Shown here piece after piece: positions 48,961 through 60,998 of a stretch of DNA of 64,000 nt. The position numbers and the translations under genes were made by a program. This stretch comes from Nymphaea colorata (Eukaryota > Streptophyta > Magnoliopsida > Nymphaeales > Nymphaeaceae): assembly GCF_008831285.2 (NCBI RefSeq), contig NC_045145.1, positions 1,736,001-1,800,000 on the forward strand, read 5' to 3'. The stretch's first letter is position 1; each line of letters starts with the position of its first letter. A model generated the notes under the pieces. The model was given only the letters and a program-made list of their open reading frames with translations. It ran no database searches and was not told where the DNA came from.

Positions 48961-49030
48961 ATAATACTGTCTATGACGATAACTCAAATGCAAGCAACCA
49001 ATCAATGCTAAAATAACATAAGACATTTAC

Positions 49031-49376
49031 CTCGAGTAGAGAATAAAAGACTTGAAGTAATTAGGCCTTTGCCATGGGGCTTCAAATACACTCTAACAAG
49101 CCCCATTGCCTCCTACATCTTAAAAAGCAACATATCTAACTAGAGCTGCAACAAAAAGATAGCAACTAATTTATGACTGTGACAAAGAACACCTTGCTCA
49201 TAGAGAACATGAAACAACAATCGACAATTAGAAATTTTAAAAACTGATACAAATACCTTCAAGTTGTAACTGGTTCAGTAGTTTGTCAAAATCATCAATA
49301 TCAATAAATGCTGATTTTGTTGTAGACATAGGCTCCCTTCATGTATTTTAGATTCCCTCCATGGACATCAATAAAA
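49031..49376 (-). pseudogene. DRG-type GTPase pseudogene, two exons
   Basis: On the minus strand, exon 49,376-49,257 (acceptor TTGGCAG, donor GTATTTG) reads FIDVHGGNLKYMKGAYVYNKI and, after a one-base shift, FIDIDDFDKLLNQ. Exon 49,145-49,031 (acceptor TTGTTGCAG, donor GTAAATG) reads LDMLLFKM*EAMGLVRVY.KPHGK and then in another frame PNYFKSFILYSRG. Plant DRG1-type proteins have IDVIEGNRKYMKCVYVYNKID..GIDDVDKLARQ, then LDRLLARMWEEMGLVRVYTKPQG (start of the TGS domain). So this covers the end of the G domain and the start of TGS. Lesions: frameshift after NKI, TAG twice (one for the Trp of MWEE), frameshift after KPHGK. The G1-G4 motifs and C-terminus were not seen. Confidence 0.8.
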
Positions 49377-50774
49377 CTGCCAACAGTCACATGAAGACAA
49401 AAAAAAGGTATTTTAAAGACTTACCACAACTACAACATGTTTGACAGTATCTTAACTATTATAAATTGTTTGAATATATTAAGAGGCTACTGAAAGAACA
49501 AAAAAAAAAAAGGAACATGTATCTACCAACATTATGTTCATATACAAGTTAAAGTCACACTGCTGTTAAAGTAGATTCTACCAGTCCTTGTTTTTGAAAT
49601 AGATTAGCAATGAGAATAAAAAGCATAGTCAAGGAGGGACTTCCTTTCCTTTAAGTTCATATACAATTTCCATGCTTTATGGCATATTATCAAGGAAGGT
49701 TGAAACAGAAAATACCTTGCCAAAACGAACAACCAATGGTCTTTGATCAACCCAAAACACTGAATTATAGCAATAGTAAGTTTAAGATTTATCCTATCCT
49801 AAGAATCCACGTTGAAGTAACATACCAACTTTACAATATTGAGTTAACGTTCTATACATGTGTTTCTATGTGTCCGTGATCGTTTGGCTGAGCTTGGCCA
49901 TGCATCGGTTTTAGGGATTGATACTGAGCTAAATGAGTATAACAATTCCAATCTAGTCAAGCAACTAATGTAAGAAGTGAAGACAGAGGTTGTCTAAACG
50001 AAAATAACATTTTTTCTCCAAAATAAGAGATAATAAGCTTAATGTATGAACATAGTGTCCATGCTCTCATGTGATATACTTTTTGAGTATACTAGAAACA
50101 TGAAGTGTAAATCCAAGAATAGTATTGAAAAGCAATAAAACTACTCATGAGCACTACAATGAAACTGAAAAGAGAAATGAACCTCATCAGAAATTACACA
50201 TTGAAGCCATGGTTCTGATGTTGTTAGATCAATTAGCAGTTTGTCATCATTTAATGTCAAAAGTTCCAAACCATGAGCTTCATAACAAAAAGCTGGTCAT
50301 TACAGTGACCATGAATGCTATTACTTCATATTGTTAGAGATTCATAAGCTCACATTCAAGTCCGCAAAAATAGATACTCCAGACAACATTGAGAAATAGA
50401 TAGAATGCAAAATATAGATGAAGTTGGAAAATCCCTTGTTGCTCGTCAACCTAGCAAATAGACACTCAATAAGAGATGGGTGCTACATAAGCATATTTGT
50501 GTGTGTCTCTCTCTGTGTGTGTATACATAGATACATACTTATATCTGTATATATTTTATAATTTTATTCCCTTAGATTCATCAACATAAAGATTGCTGTT
50601 GATCTGCTAGTACTTTATGGAAGAAAACATACACAAATTTTACTAAAAGATGAGTAATATTAACAAAAAATTATTAACTGGAAATGTGCTTTTTATTTTC
50701 ATTAATTGCCATATGTTCAATTTTGCTAATTGAATATCGACATAAAAAAGTTATATACACACATTCCCATGCAT

Positions 50775-50836
<62 letters not shown>

Positions 50837-51368
50837 GTTGATTATTGACAACCAAGCATCTGTTCCAAGAGGAACAAATGCACCTGGTTGCAAGAACATT
50901 CGAACAAGATGTTTCTGTTCATGCTGCACATGGAATAGGAACCAGACGCAATTATGACAACAGTTCTTATTCTAGAACAATTATGCCAAGGGTAACACCA
51001 AAATAAATACCCTCATGGTCACTTTGAGCAAGATAGTCAGAAGACTTAGAACTAAAGTCTTAATAAAATTATATGCATACCCTATATTACATCCCAGAAC
51101 ACAAAAGTCAGATTTCTTTAGGTCCAAAACCTTCTCTCACGCTACAGGGAACAAGCAGAAGGCTTATGCTTTAGCAAGCAGCATAAGCCAAAGAGTTGGC
51201 TACTTTACCCATCCCTATTTACTAAAATAACAGGAAACATAGAAAGAAAATGATTGAAACCTTTCAAGCATGAGGACATACAGAGAATCAACATATCATG
51301 CATGACCACTTGACTCTATGTAGCTTCGAAGAGATTTTGGCAAGTCAATCTGTATCATGCAGGATCAA
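49377..51368. other. Non-coding stretch right of the DRG pseudogene
   Basis: Earlier DRG exons (with GFPSVGKST and DLPG) were looked for on the minus strand and not recognised. An open patch on the minus strand near 50,190-50,290 (DDKLLIDLTTSEPWLQC) and one near 50,860-50,935 (LVRMFLQPGAFVPLGTDAW) could be exon remnants of unknown origin. (GT) and (CT)n(TA)n microsatellites are at 50,500-50,525 and 50,778-50,833. Confidence 0.4.
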
Positions 51369-51610
51369 ACACGTGTGTGTAGTATCTCAATCACACCTGA
51401 AGATTGTAGTAACCTTAATCAAAACAGGGCCTAGGTGCTAAAAATAATCGTAGAAAATTATATTCCAATAAAGACTAACGTACTTCTCTTCTAGTGCATT
51501 AATCCTTAAAAAGAAATTTAAGATTTTCAGTTTGACGTGACTCAGGTCCCACTGAAAGTGCAAAATATAGTGTTCTGTGTTTGAATGAGAGCGCCAAACG
51601 AAGTTTAATT
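51369..51610 (+). repeat. 240-bp direct repeat, unit 1
   Basis: Shares TATCTCAATCACACCT.AAGATTG, GTGCATTAATCCTTAAAAAG and CAGGTCCCACTGAAAGTGCAA with 52,062-52,303. Non-coding. Confidence 0.85.
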
Positions 51611-52061
51611 TTTACCATAAATTAAGGATTCAAGTTTAATCTTTAACTTAGATTAGAATTCTTCTGAACTCGTTAAAATGAAAATATAAATATGAAAGGC
51701 TGTGGCCAAATTCTGGGCACAGCCTAAATTGATCTTGGTCTTCAGGGAAGGGAAAATTTGAAAATAGAAATGTAGAACAGATACATGCACAGCAAAGAAT
51801 ATTCTCATTAATAGAAGTGGGGATATAGAAGCTACATAATAACTAAAAAGAGTAAAAGCTTGATAATCAGTCTATTGTCTCCTCAGATTCCTTTCTATTG
51901 GTGGGGAAAGAGCAAGAAAAAAAAGAGGATGGGGTGTTGGATAACCAATCACTGTAGCCTAAGTGAATTGTATGGAACGGTTAAGCCTTGGTCAATACCC
52001 GAATTGAGTGTAACCATTCAGCACCTGTGGCTGTGGACAGGTTCGGTGGTAATGACTGGAG

Positions 52062-52303
52062 CAAACATGCATGTGTACTATCTCAATCACACCTAAAGAT
52101 TGCAGTAACCTTAATCAAATGAGAGCCTATGTGCAAAAAATATAATAAAAAAATTATATTCAATAAAGACTGATGTATTTCTCTTCAAGTGCATTAATCC
52201 TTAAAAAGAAATTCAAGATTTTCAGTTTGGCATAACTCAGGTCCCACTGAAAGTGCAAGTATAGTGTTCTGCATTTGAATGAGAGCACAGAGCTGAGTTT
52301 AAT
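52062..52303 (+). repeat. 240-bp direct repeat, unit 2
   Basis: Partner of 51,369-51,610, about 450 bp downstream. No TG/CA ends, PBS or purine tract were found around the pair, so it reads as a local duplication rather than LTRs. Confidence 0.85.
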
Positions 52304-52869
52304 TTTATGATAAAAAGGCATTGGGTAATTCTGGTTGGCATTGTTTGGTAGAAAAAGATCAAATGAAAGGAGAGAGAGGAAGGAGGGAGGGGGCGGAAGC
52401 TTCACATTTGAACAAAAAACACACAAAAAAAAACCACAATTGGAACAACTGAAAAGATGAAGGAAACCCTACGTTCCTTCTGTCACATGTGACAATCAAG
52501 CAAGTCAACAAAACATCAGAAATCCAGACATTAATCCACAGAATTAATGCTGGAGCTAATGAATATGTTGGCAAAATGTGAGGGTCAAAGTGAAACAAAG
52601 ACATTAATCCACAAAAGAAAACAACTAACATGCGGCCACCTTAAACAAAAATTTCAAAGAAAAAGCCCATATCCCCGTTAATATGCGGCCAGATTTCTCA
52701 AGCTCTTCCTTTGTCTTCTACCAAGAGTTGGTCACCTGTGCATCCCCTAATTCTCATGCTCATCCAATTGAGCCGACTGCAAGCAGATTACATTTCATAG
52801 CCAATTTAAGAGTGAGACTGGACAGATTCTAATTAGTTTTTAATATTTCTTGAAATTTTTATTAACCAT

Positions 52870-53516
52870 ATATTTTCTCTAATTTTTGACAAATATTTGA
52901 AAACCAAACTCCTATTCTATCCGAGCGAACCAGAAATTCGGTGATTGCTGCAAGCAGAGGAGATGAACAACAACATGACAATGGCGAGGTGAGCAACCAG
53001 CAAACTGAGCAAGGAGAAATGCCAGAAAACGGGCAACAAAGCAGGTGAATCATGGATTTTTTGTTGAAGCAGAAAAATTTGGGAAGCAATGACAGAGTTG
53101 AGGAACTTTTCTTCTTCTTCATTTCTTCTGTCAGTGACAATCGGTCGATTGTGATGGATGCTTGACATCAGTGCATGCTGTAATGGCAAAGGCCACAGGG
53201 ATGAGCGGAAGGTGGATTTTCACCAGAAAGGGCGAGGGATGGGCTTTATTGTCACAAGTAACACATCTTTTTTACGTTGAGATTTAGGAAAGGATCTACA
53301 AACAGATCCTAATGGCTCGATCCTAATTCCAGTTTCCAACATTTGTTGTAGTGAGTACTCACCGGTGGAAGCCATGATGGATCGGGAGTGAGAGAAAGAG
53401 AGAGATAATGTAGAGGCAGAGAGAGAGGCGATTTTTTCTAAGACCCTAAAAGGCAAGAAGGAAGTTGATATGGAAGAGCAATCAACACATACGTGGGTAG
53501 CATGAGAGAAATCCAA
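52870..53516 (-). other. Possible gene 5' end, minus strand, unidentified
   Basis: A CT-rich leader (TCTCTCTTTCTCTCACTCCC) precedes ATG at 53,373. The frame reads MASTGEYSLQQMLETGIRIE, then LGSVCRSFPKSQRKKDVLL, and stops at 53,220. A second frame, 53,189-52,917, has a hydrophobic segment (ALLPVFWHFSLLSLLVAHLA). They could be joined only by an implausibly short intron. No family recognised. The leader composition is typical of plant 5' UTRs, which is the only positive sign. Confidence 0.25.
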
Positions 53517-53905
53517 CCGACATAATCTGCCTTTTTAAGACATTATGTCCAAACAAGAATCTGAAGCCTCCAATTGATGTTGTTATAGAAAACAAGAACT
53601 TTCCAACTGCATATCCAACTAACCTTTCTGGAGTACTAGAAGGCGCTAGTAAAAAGAAAGACGCCACAGCGAGACGAAGAGGAGCAAAGCACAATCATTC
53701 CAACCCTCTCTGTTTTGTCATGCATTCAATCTTTTGTTGGTTAAAAGAATGGGGAAATCCTAGATTTACATTAGGCTTCTGCAACTTAACGGGTGGGTTT
53801 GAAGGGAGAAAGAGAGAGATAAAAGGTGGAAAAGGTAATCACACAACTGTGGTTCACACAAAATATGCAAATGGCTTGGGTGGGAAAACTCATTCATTGT
53901 CCTGA
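53501..53905 (+). other. 134-codon open frame without early start
   Basis: Open from just after a TAG at 53,498 to the stop at 53,903: NPTDIICLFKTLCPNKNL.., then NLSGVLEGASKKKDATARRR. There is no ATG before codon 74, so it would have to be an internal exon. Not recognised. The opposite strand is also partly open (53,482-53,694). Confidence 0.25.
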
Positions 53906-54224
53906 CCAAATGTAGAGGTTATTCGCTACGATTCTCATCCTAAAGTATTGGTCGTAGGGCATAAACAAAAATATTGTAGTGACAGTGTGCCAGCATGAAT
54001 TGTATTTGTACATGCCTGCAGTTGAGACACTATGTCTTGTTTAGATAGTATATCAAAACTGGGTTCTGAAATGCAATAAGATATTCTGTTGTGACCATCA
54101 TGAAATATACATATGTGACGTTATGCATAGTATCTTAATATGGATGATGGTTAACATACTCAGGCCCACCTCTCCGTTTAACACGTAAATTTGACGATAG
54201 AAACTCTTTTTGTAGACAAGATTT
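53906..54224. other. AT-rich non-coding stretch
   Basis: Nothing recognised. Confidence 0.4.
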
Positions 54225-54690
54225 TATTTGAATGAATAATAAAATGAATCCTATAGTTTCTTTATTGCGATGTGGTTTGTTTTACTATTTATGACCTCTT
54301 TGTAAATGTCTTTTGATCGTAAAACCAGTTCATATAGTATCATTGTTGCATTTAATTTTTCTGAGTGCTTATTTCCTACTTATAAGCATGATATTACTTG
54401 TGTCTATCATAAAATAAATCATGTGTTTGTGTTATCGCAAGATTTTTTGTTCTTATCGCATTCTTGTAAACCCAAATTTATTTTAGGATATCATAAAATG
54501 CATATTGCATTTGCATTATTAGAATCTATTTTGTCTGACTGCTTATTGCCTTTTATTAAGCACATGTTATCGTAAAACCAATCCATAAAATGATATTATT
54601 GCTTTTAATTTTTCTAAGAGTTTATCACATAGTTGTAAACACTATTTTATTTGACCTATGTCTTAAAACAAATCCTTCAATTGTGTAAGC
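54225..54690 (+). repeat. Degenerate tandem array, about 85-bp unit
   Basis: About five diverged units of the pattern (A)TCRTAAAAYCAATYCATA.., TTTAATTTTTCTGAGTGCTTAT, TTGTAAACMC..TTATTT. Units begin near 54,237, 54,317, 54,407, 54,491 and 54,570. Non-coding minisatellite. Confidence 0.65.
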
Positions 54691-54796
54691 AAATATAATA
54701 GGACTCAATTAGAGAGCTCAGAGTGCCTTGTAATACTGCATGCTCACCGACTACAGAGACCTACTTGCTCGCTCCTGAACAACAGAAAAGATTCAC

Positions 54797-57485
54797 TGTT
54801 ACTACCCTCTGCTAAACTCTATTTCACCAAGGAACCCCATAGCACCGAATCTCTTCTTCGGCCAAATCTGCTATTCTTTGTCATCAGGTGGGGTCAGTTG
54901 ATAATGAGCCCCAGCCCCTGCAGTGTGCAGCATGAGCAACCAAAGAAAAAAAAAATTGGGCATATTCTACATCAGTAAAAAAACGAGAAAGGAGAAAACA
55001 GTTTAAAAAAAAGAACAAAAAATGAGGGGCCTGATTTCGCCATAGAACACCTACGTCACCTGGGTGCGGCAACCATGATTTATTAATATATTAATAATAA
55101 TAATAAATACCCTCGCTGCACAGCCGCACCGCAATTTTTTGAGATGTATCGCACCGGCACCAGCAGCCGCACCCGTACCCCACGCACCAGTGACATAGCA
55201 GAACACCCTCAAGGAAAGAAATGTAGAAGAAACTTGAGGGGGTGAGAGAAAGAAAAATTAATACTTGTTGTTGTTGGGTTTTACTGCCGCTGCTCAAGCT
55301 CCGGTGTGCTCACCGATCGCCATAGATGGCTGGGGACTTTTTGTTGCTCAACATAAAGCCCTTACAAATAGAAGGTGACGAACAAGATTCAAGAGAGTGA
55401 GGAGAGATAAAATGGGAGAAGGAAACAGAAAAGAAGTCGACAAAAAGCCACTTATACTTGTCCTGGGAAATTTGATGTTGACCCATTGTTTTGTACACAA
55501 TTCTAGTGAAGACCCTTTTATTTTTTCAATTATTATCCTAGAACCTTTTGGGTTTCAGTAGGGGTCTGGTTGACTCACACTTTGTAAAAAAATAATTTCA
55601 CGACCCAACCAAGAAAGATTTTAGTTGTGCAGAGTAAGGTAAAGATGATGTTCAGAATCTCTTATACATGCAGCTGTCGCTGCATTACAAATCGTGCTCC
55701 TTCATGATAAAATTCTTTGTAACGTAACAATTGCATTATAGATTGTAGTTGCATGTGTATACATCAATATTGATGATCTATCTCACTACACAAAGTCCCC
55801 GTACATTGGATTTAAAAACCGTTTAACACATATTTTTTTTTAATTGAACTGTAAAAAAGTAACATATATATGTTTTCCCAATCACTACGAGTGGCATCAA
55901 TGTATTTAAATCTAAAAATCCAAACCAACAATGTTTTCAATGTTAAGAGACACTGCTCCACAAATTAAATGAGAAAAATAAGAGATAACTCCTTTTGAGA
56001 AACACCAAATGTCCACCCACCTTTTCCTTCTGTTTTTCAAATAGATGCTTGATCTCGTCAAAAGTATTGAAGTAATCACCCAAATGACAAAATTATCCCT
56101 TCAGGTGAGTAGGATCTTACCCACCGCCTGAAAGAAGGCCAAAGCACTAAAAAATATTAGTCACCCAAATGATGAAATTATCCCTTCAAATTGAAAATAT
56201 AATCAAGAAAATAAAACTAAAAAGGAAAAATTGCTAATTAATGGCTTCCGTACAAACTCCAAATTATATAGATCAAGATTGTGGGGATGAGTTTAAGTAG
56301 AAAGATGTAACTCACTAACAGCTATATATATGTAACAGGTATTCTGGATCTTACAACCAACATGAGCTATTAAGTGAACCAAGTTGAAGAGTACAGTTTC
56401 AAAAATGTCAATGACTGAAAGTGAGATATATATGTAAAAAAGTATCTCCGGGTTCTTGATATGGCAACATGCAGGATTGATTATGGAATTTTGCCTCTAA
56501 GGGGAAGATTTTTGTGGAAAAATCTCGCACATAAAAATTAAGGAACTAGAACATAGAACCAAAAGGATCATTCCGTGTTCATTGAAAACTGCAAACACAA
56601 AAACTGAGTATGTTTTTCCTTGGTTAACTAAAATTAATTTTAAGTCTGATACTTGGATAGAAATAAAACAAAATAATTACTCAACCTGTAAAAATAAGCC
56701 AAAGAATTAGCCAACAAGTGAAACTAATCCGAAGGCGGATATTAAAAGCACCAAAGGAAGAATATCATTTTGTTCTTCATTGTATGAAAGCTGGGAACAT
56801 CATGAAAGGTGAAATTGGCTTCTTTTTTTTGGTTGGCAATCGCCATGATTTTTTTATGTATAGATACACCTTTTGATGGAGGGAAATTGTAACAGTGAAA
56901 GCAACATAATACTTTATTTTTCAGGGCTGATTTCATCTTTCCAACGATGTCTTTCAACATGTGGCTGTTTTTTCTTTCCCCTTAGTGCATTGACTTGTAA
57001 GGAATAGATCCCGCAAGACATATCTTTGATTGACTGGAACTAGAACTTGCTAGGAGAAAGTTGTGGATATTTATCCATACCGGTGATTTTTGTGGCTGGT
57101 ATATATGCCCTATGGGGGATTTTTGTCGCCGTTAAATCGTATGTATACTGGTCATTGTTAAATGTTAACACCCATATATGTCTTCACCGCTTTAAAACTT
57201 CAACGGTTGTTTTTTCCACTGGTAAATCGTGTCGTAACCAGTACCAAAGAAAGAAGCACATATTACCACTATTATTTTAAGCAAGCATGCAACCGCCCGC
57301 TTCAGCTAGCTGCCTCTTATCACAAAAGTGCCCCCCCCCCTCTCCGTTTTGTGATTGACACTTGCATTTTTTCTATTTTCATATTTCATGTTAGCTATGT
57401 TTTTGTTTTAATTTACTTTTTTCTCAACAACATTTAAGATTTAACCAAGGTTGTATGTCGAATTAAACCATGTCAAATTTACCAT
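54797..57485. repeat. Repeat family 2, copy B
   Basis: Diverged copy of 46,210-48,560. It starts with GTTACTAcCCTCTGCTAAACTC-like sequence and runs through the TATACCGGTGATTTTTGTGGCTGG block (57,077-57,100). Extra parts: the MITE at 55,048-55,190 and an insertion at about 56,105-56,160. Extra A/C runs (CCCCCCCCCC at 57,331-57,340). Confidence 0.75.
55048..55190. mobile_element. Short MITE inside copy B, probable hAT type
   Basis: Insertion absent from the matching place in copy A (about 46,483). Left end TACGTCACCTGGGTGCGGC; right end GCACCAGTGACATA. AGAACACC stands on both sides (55,041-55,048 region and about 55,199-55,206), which looks like an 8-bp target duplication. The ends share GTCAC.TGGGTGCG with the element at 6923-7241. 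The interior has AATAATAATAATAA and GCACCGGCACCAGCAGCCGCACC. No coding capacity. Confidence 0.7.
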
Positions 57486-59289
57486 GTTTCTGATACTCAT
57501 CAGGACATCTGCAGCCGCACAAACAGTCTAATGTTACATCTAACAAACAATGTACCTTAATCACATATAAATGTACATGTTTTGGACATTAATTGAGATG
57601 GCCAAAAATCCAGTTCAAAAAACAATTTGTTGGAAGACAACATTATTTGAGAGTGTTTCTTTTTTAAATTCATGGCAAGTACTGTTCTCGAGAAATTCAA
57701 AGCAATTGAATAACCCAAAAATTTTCAGGACTTGTTTTCTAACGACTCAATTTGAGCAAGTGACCGGAAGGCCCATCCTACCCTTGGCCCTACACTATTA
57801 TCAGCCGAAAGATCTGAAAGGACAGATCTTGTGAAAGAAAATATAAAAAATAATGGATGTGAAATGAAAAGCTGCTAACTAGCAGGTAAAAACTGAATGT
57901 TTCCACCGGCTCAGCCTTTCCAACCTCTTGATCCTAGAATGCAGTCCCAAACTGAAACTCAACCAGTCACACAGGCAAACATAAGGTGCAGTGCACATGC
58001 AAATGGAAGCAAGAAGTCCATAGGAAATACTGAAGAAGTTTCTTTAGAACTGTTTGTTTCACAATTTTAATGTAGACTGTTAAATATAATGTCATTTAAG
58101 CCTACTTCTCCAAGTTAATATAAAAATAATCAACTATGAAACTGTTCCTTTACAAATTACAATTTTTCAATGAAATAAGTCTTGTTTATAGGGAAATATT
58201 GACTTGTTATAGAAAATATTACATCCTTTTAAAGAGCCCGTCCCACAATTAAGGAACTGAGTTTCAGAAGTACCTAGGAGTAATGAAAGGTTATAGAAGA
58301 CTGATTTTTTTTTATCCTATCTCTACTGAGGAACTTCAAGACTGATGACCTTAAAAAAATTCACTCTCGGTGGATCCTGGCAATGCAATGTGGTTGGACC
58401 CTCATGTTGGTCTGAATGAATCAGCCTTTTAGAGGAGGGTGAGTCAGGGCCTGCTACTAAAGAGCATAGCAAGTTAGAAGTCTCAGTAGGACATGTATTT
58501 TTATTACTATAGGTTGGGTGAGGTTACCATTATCCTTTTTTTGGTGACAAATCTTATGTCCCTAATAAAGGGAATCTGTCAATTTTTCAAGGTTTCAAAA
58601 CCAAAAAGGCATGGAAGCACATGAGATGTAGCTCCAGTTCCTTCAGAAAAGGTAAGATCTTTGGTGCAAAAAGAATGGACAAATGAGATAACAAAGAAAA
58701 ATAAACGGCTCCAATTCCTATCTCAGTTTATTTGGAATATACCACATATATAATCATCATTCACATTATTGATTGACAAGAATTTTCAGGGTTTTTCAAA
58801 TAGATGAATTTCTTTGTACGACGAAGGGTCTTAAAAAGATTGAAAAGTTGTTTGACGTAATAAAATTATTGACAAACACCTGCTTCATTAATTGAAGAAA
58901 AAAGTTAAAATCTTGATCAATTTCTATGAAAAAATGAAAAAAATCACACTTTGTACATACACTCTCCCTGGGCCTTTTTTTATTAATATTGATACTTATA
59001 AAATAGAAGAAAATATCGAAGAAATTGTCAAAAAGATGTCGCCCATAAAAATCTTTCTATTTAGGTATTTTCTTCTTATTAGGGTAAAATTGTCTTTTTC
59101 ATACTTAAAAACAGTGGGGCATGTGCCTTTAGGTAATTGTATAAATATAAATGGTTACTTGTAACTTTTCAGAAGAAAAATGCATCAAACCTAATCGGTC
59201 TCATTAATTATTTTTCCGGTCTAAATTGTCTAGCAACATATATATGTGTGTGTGTGTGTAAAGTGGTGCATGAATTGATGAGTTTGATT
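57486..59289. other. AT-rich stretch without supported genes
   Basis: A short (GT)n run is at 59,247-59,260. Open frames at 57,571 and 58,892 are Lys/Phe/Ile-rich and resemble nothing known. Seen as intergenic. Confidence 0.45.
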
Positions 59290-59818
59290 CAATGATGGTA
59301 GGAAGGTATTCATACTCCGCCCCATATACTGCATTATTTGTTCATTGCAAAAGAATCTCACCTTATGCTGATGTACCATCTGGGGTTCTTCTCAATGACA
59401 AACTGTCATTTATTACATCATCATACTACTAATGGTATCAGCTTGGTTTTGAATTGAAATAACATTGTTGTATTCAATGACGTGGATGTCAAAAGAAAAA
59501 ACATAGAGTAGAAAGAAAACCCAACTCCTAGGTTGGACCACTAATCATTTGTTTGTTGCCAACCTCTTCCTAAATATGCTCAAGTGTTATTCCGTACACT
59601 AAGGCATGATCATGTTTGCAGTACAATAACTAGAACTATGTACAAGACAATCTTGGGCATCCAAGCCTTTCGTTACGAGAAACATTACTAAAAATAAATT
59701 GATATTCAAAAACTTTTCAGATCGTCCTCTAGAGGTTCTTTTATAAGGTGAGATTCTTTATGCATAACAAATGATGCAGTATACAAGGTGGAGTATGAAT
59801 ACCTTCCTCCCGTCATTG
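59290..59818. mobile_element. Foldback/MITE-like element with 76-bp inverted arms
   Basis: Left arm 59,290-59,366 (CAATGATGGTAGGAAGGTATTCATACTCC..AGAATCTCACCTTAT) and right arm 59,743-59,818 (ATAAGGTGAGATTCTTT..GGAGTATGAATACCTTCC..CATTG) are reverse complements with roughly 80-85% match. They flank about 375 bp of non-coding DNA. No transposase, and no clear target duplication. Confidence 0.75.
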
Positions 59819-60014
59819 TATATATACAAGAAAATCTCTTGTCGAGTGAACCAAATTGACTTCAGACTCTGATTCTTTTGAGCAACTTCTCTACATACCT
59901 TCAACTCTTGCAACCTTTCCACAGAAAATAGACAGCCCTCGCCACCATCATCTCTAATTAGCATGGTACGACAATCTGTCAACAGCTGACCATTGCATCA
60001 CGTGGCTGAGTTCT

Positions 60015-60990
60015 GTTCCCCCTTAGCACGTGGATGCAGAAGGAACACATTGCCTAAGACATATTTTTGGTTGAAAGGCATGGAAATATTTACCAGAGCC
60101 TATAAATGTATTCTTTTGGGGTACAAATTATGTTTGTGCTATTCTTTAATCATAATAACCTATACAGGTGATGAACGCAACTGGGACAGTCCAATACCGG
60201 CGACGGTTAGAACTGGTATAGATCTCTAACGATGAGGTAGTTCGCAGCCATATATACTTATACCAGTGAAATGTCTCGCCACTAAGGTATTTATACCGGT
60301 GTTCTCTAGCACCAGTAGAAATTTCACCACTATAAACCTATAACGGCGATTTGCCACCGCTATATTACCTGAACCCATAACATAACCACCACTGGTGCTA
60401 CCTCGAGTGCCTACCTATAGCTCATGTCTATCTCTCCCTCTACCTCTGTTTTGTAATTAATGCTTGTACTTTTTTTCATTTTTCTATTTCACATTGTTTT
60501 TGTTTAATTTTTTTCTCAGCTACATGGTAGAATTAGATAAAAGCAATAAGTGTTAATTTATTGAGGCATGTATGTTGAATGAAATAGTATAAGTTAATAA
60601 ATGTTGGATAAAAATCATAGAGTTTAGTGAATTTATTGAACGTATAACCATTTGACCAAACCGGTGCTCTCATAGGTATGTTGTTTAAATAAACCAAAGT
60701 AATGTTTTTTTTCATCCGCAGTACTTATAAGTAATTAAATATTTTACAAACTTTTATGTATAATTGTTGATAACAACTAATGAAACTTTCTCGCAAATAG
60801 CAAAACAGTGCCATCCTTCATGTCTGATTTTGGCACCAGAAAAAAAATGGTTTTTTTGCTCTTGTTTTTAATTTCTGACATGATTTTTGTTGATATAATA
60901 TGTTAGATTATTTTTGCCATGAAACTTAAGCTTCACTATGCATCGCTTAGCAACACATTGCATCACCAACTTAGTGCATCGCTTCGCCTT
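60015..60990. repeat. Repeat family 2, copy C (3' part only)
   Basis: Matches 48,135-48,960. It has the richest set of short subterminal-type motifs: TACCGGCGACGGTTAG, TATACCAGTGAAATGTCTCGCCACTA, TTATACCGGTG, ATAACGGCGATTTGCCACCGCTA (60,195-60,365). Then TTTTTTTCATCYGC..ACTTA.AAGT.ATTAAATAT.TT is shared with copy A. Confidence 0.75.
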
Positions 60991-60998
60991 GTTATACT

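Noticed and set aside
57331-57340. Run of ten C and, at 30,695-30,704, run of ten G as regulatory G-quadruplex sites
   Set aside because: Single homopolymer runs, likely slippage products; no four-tract pattern.
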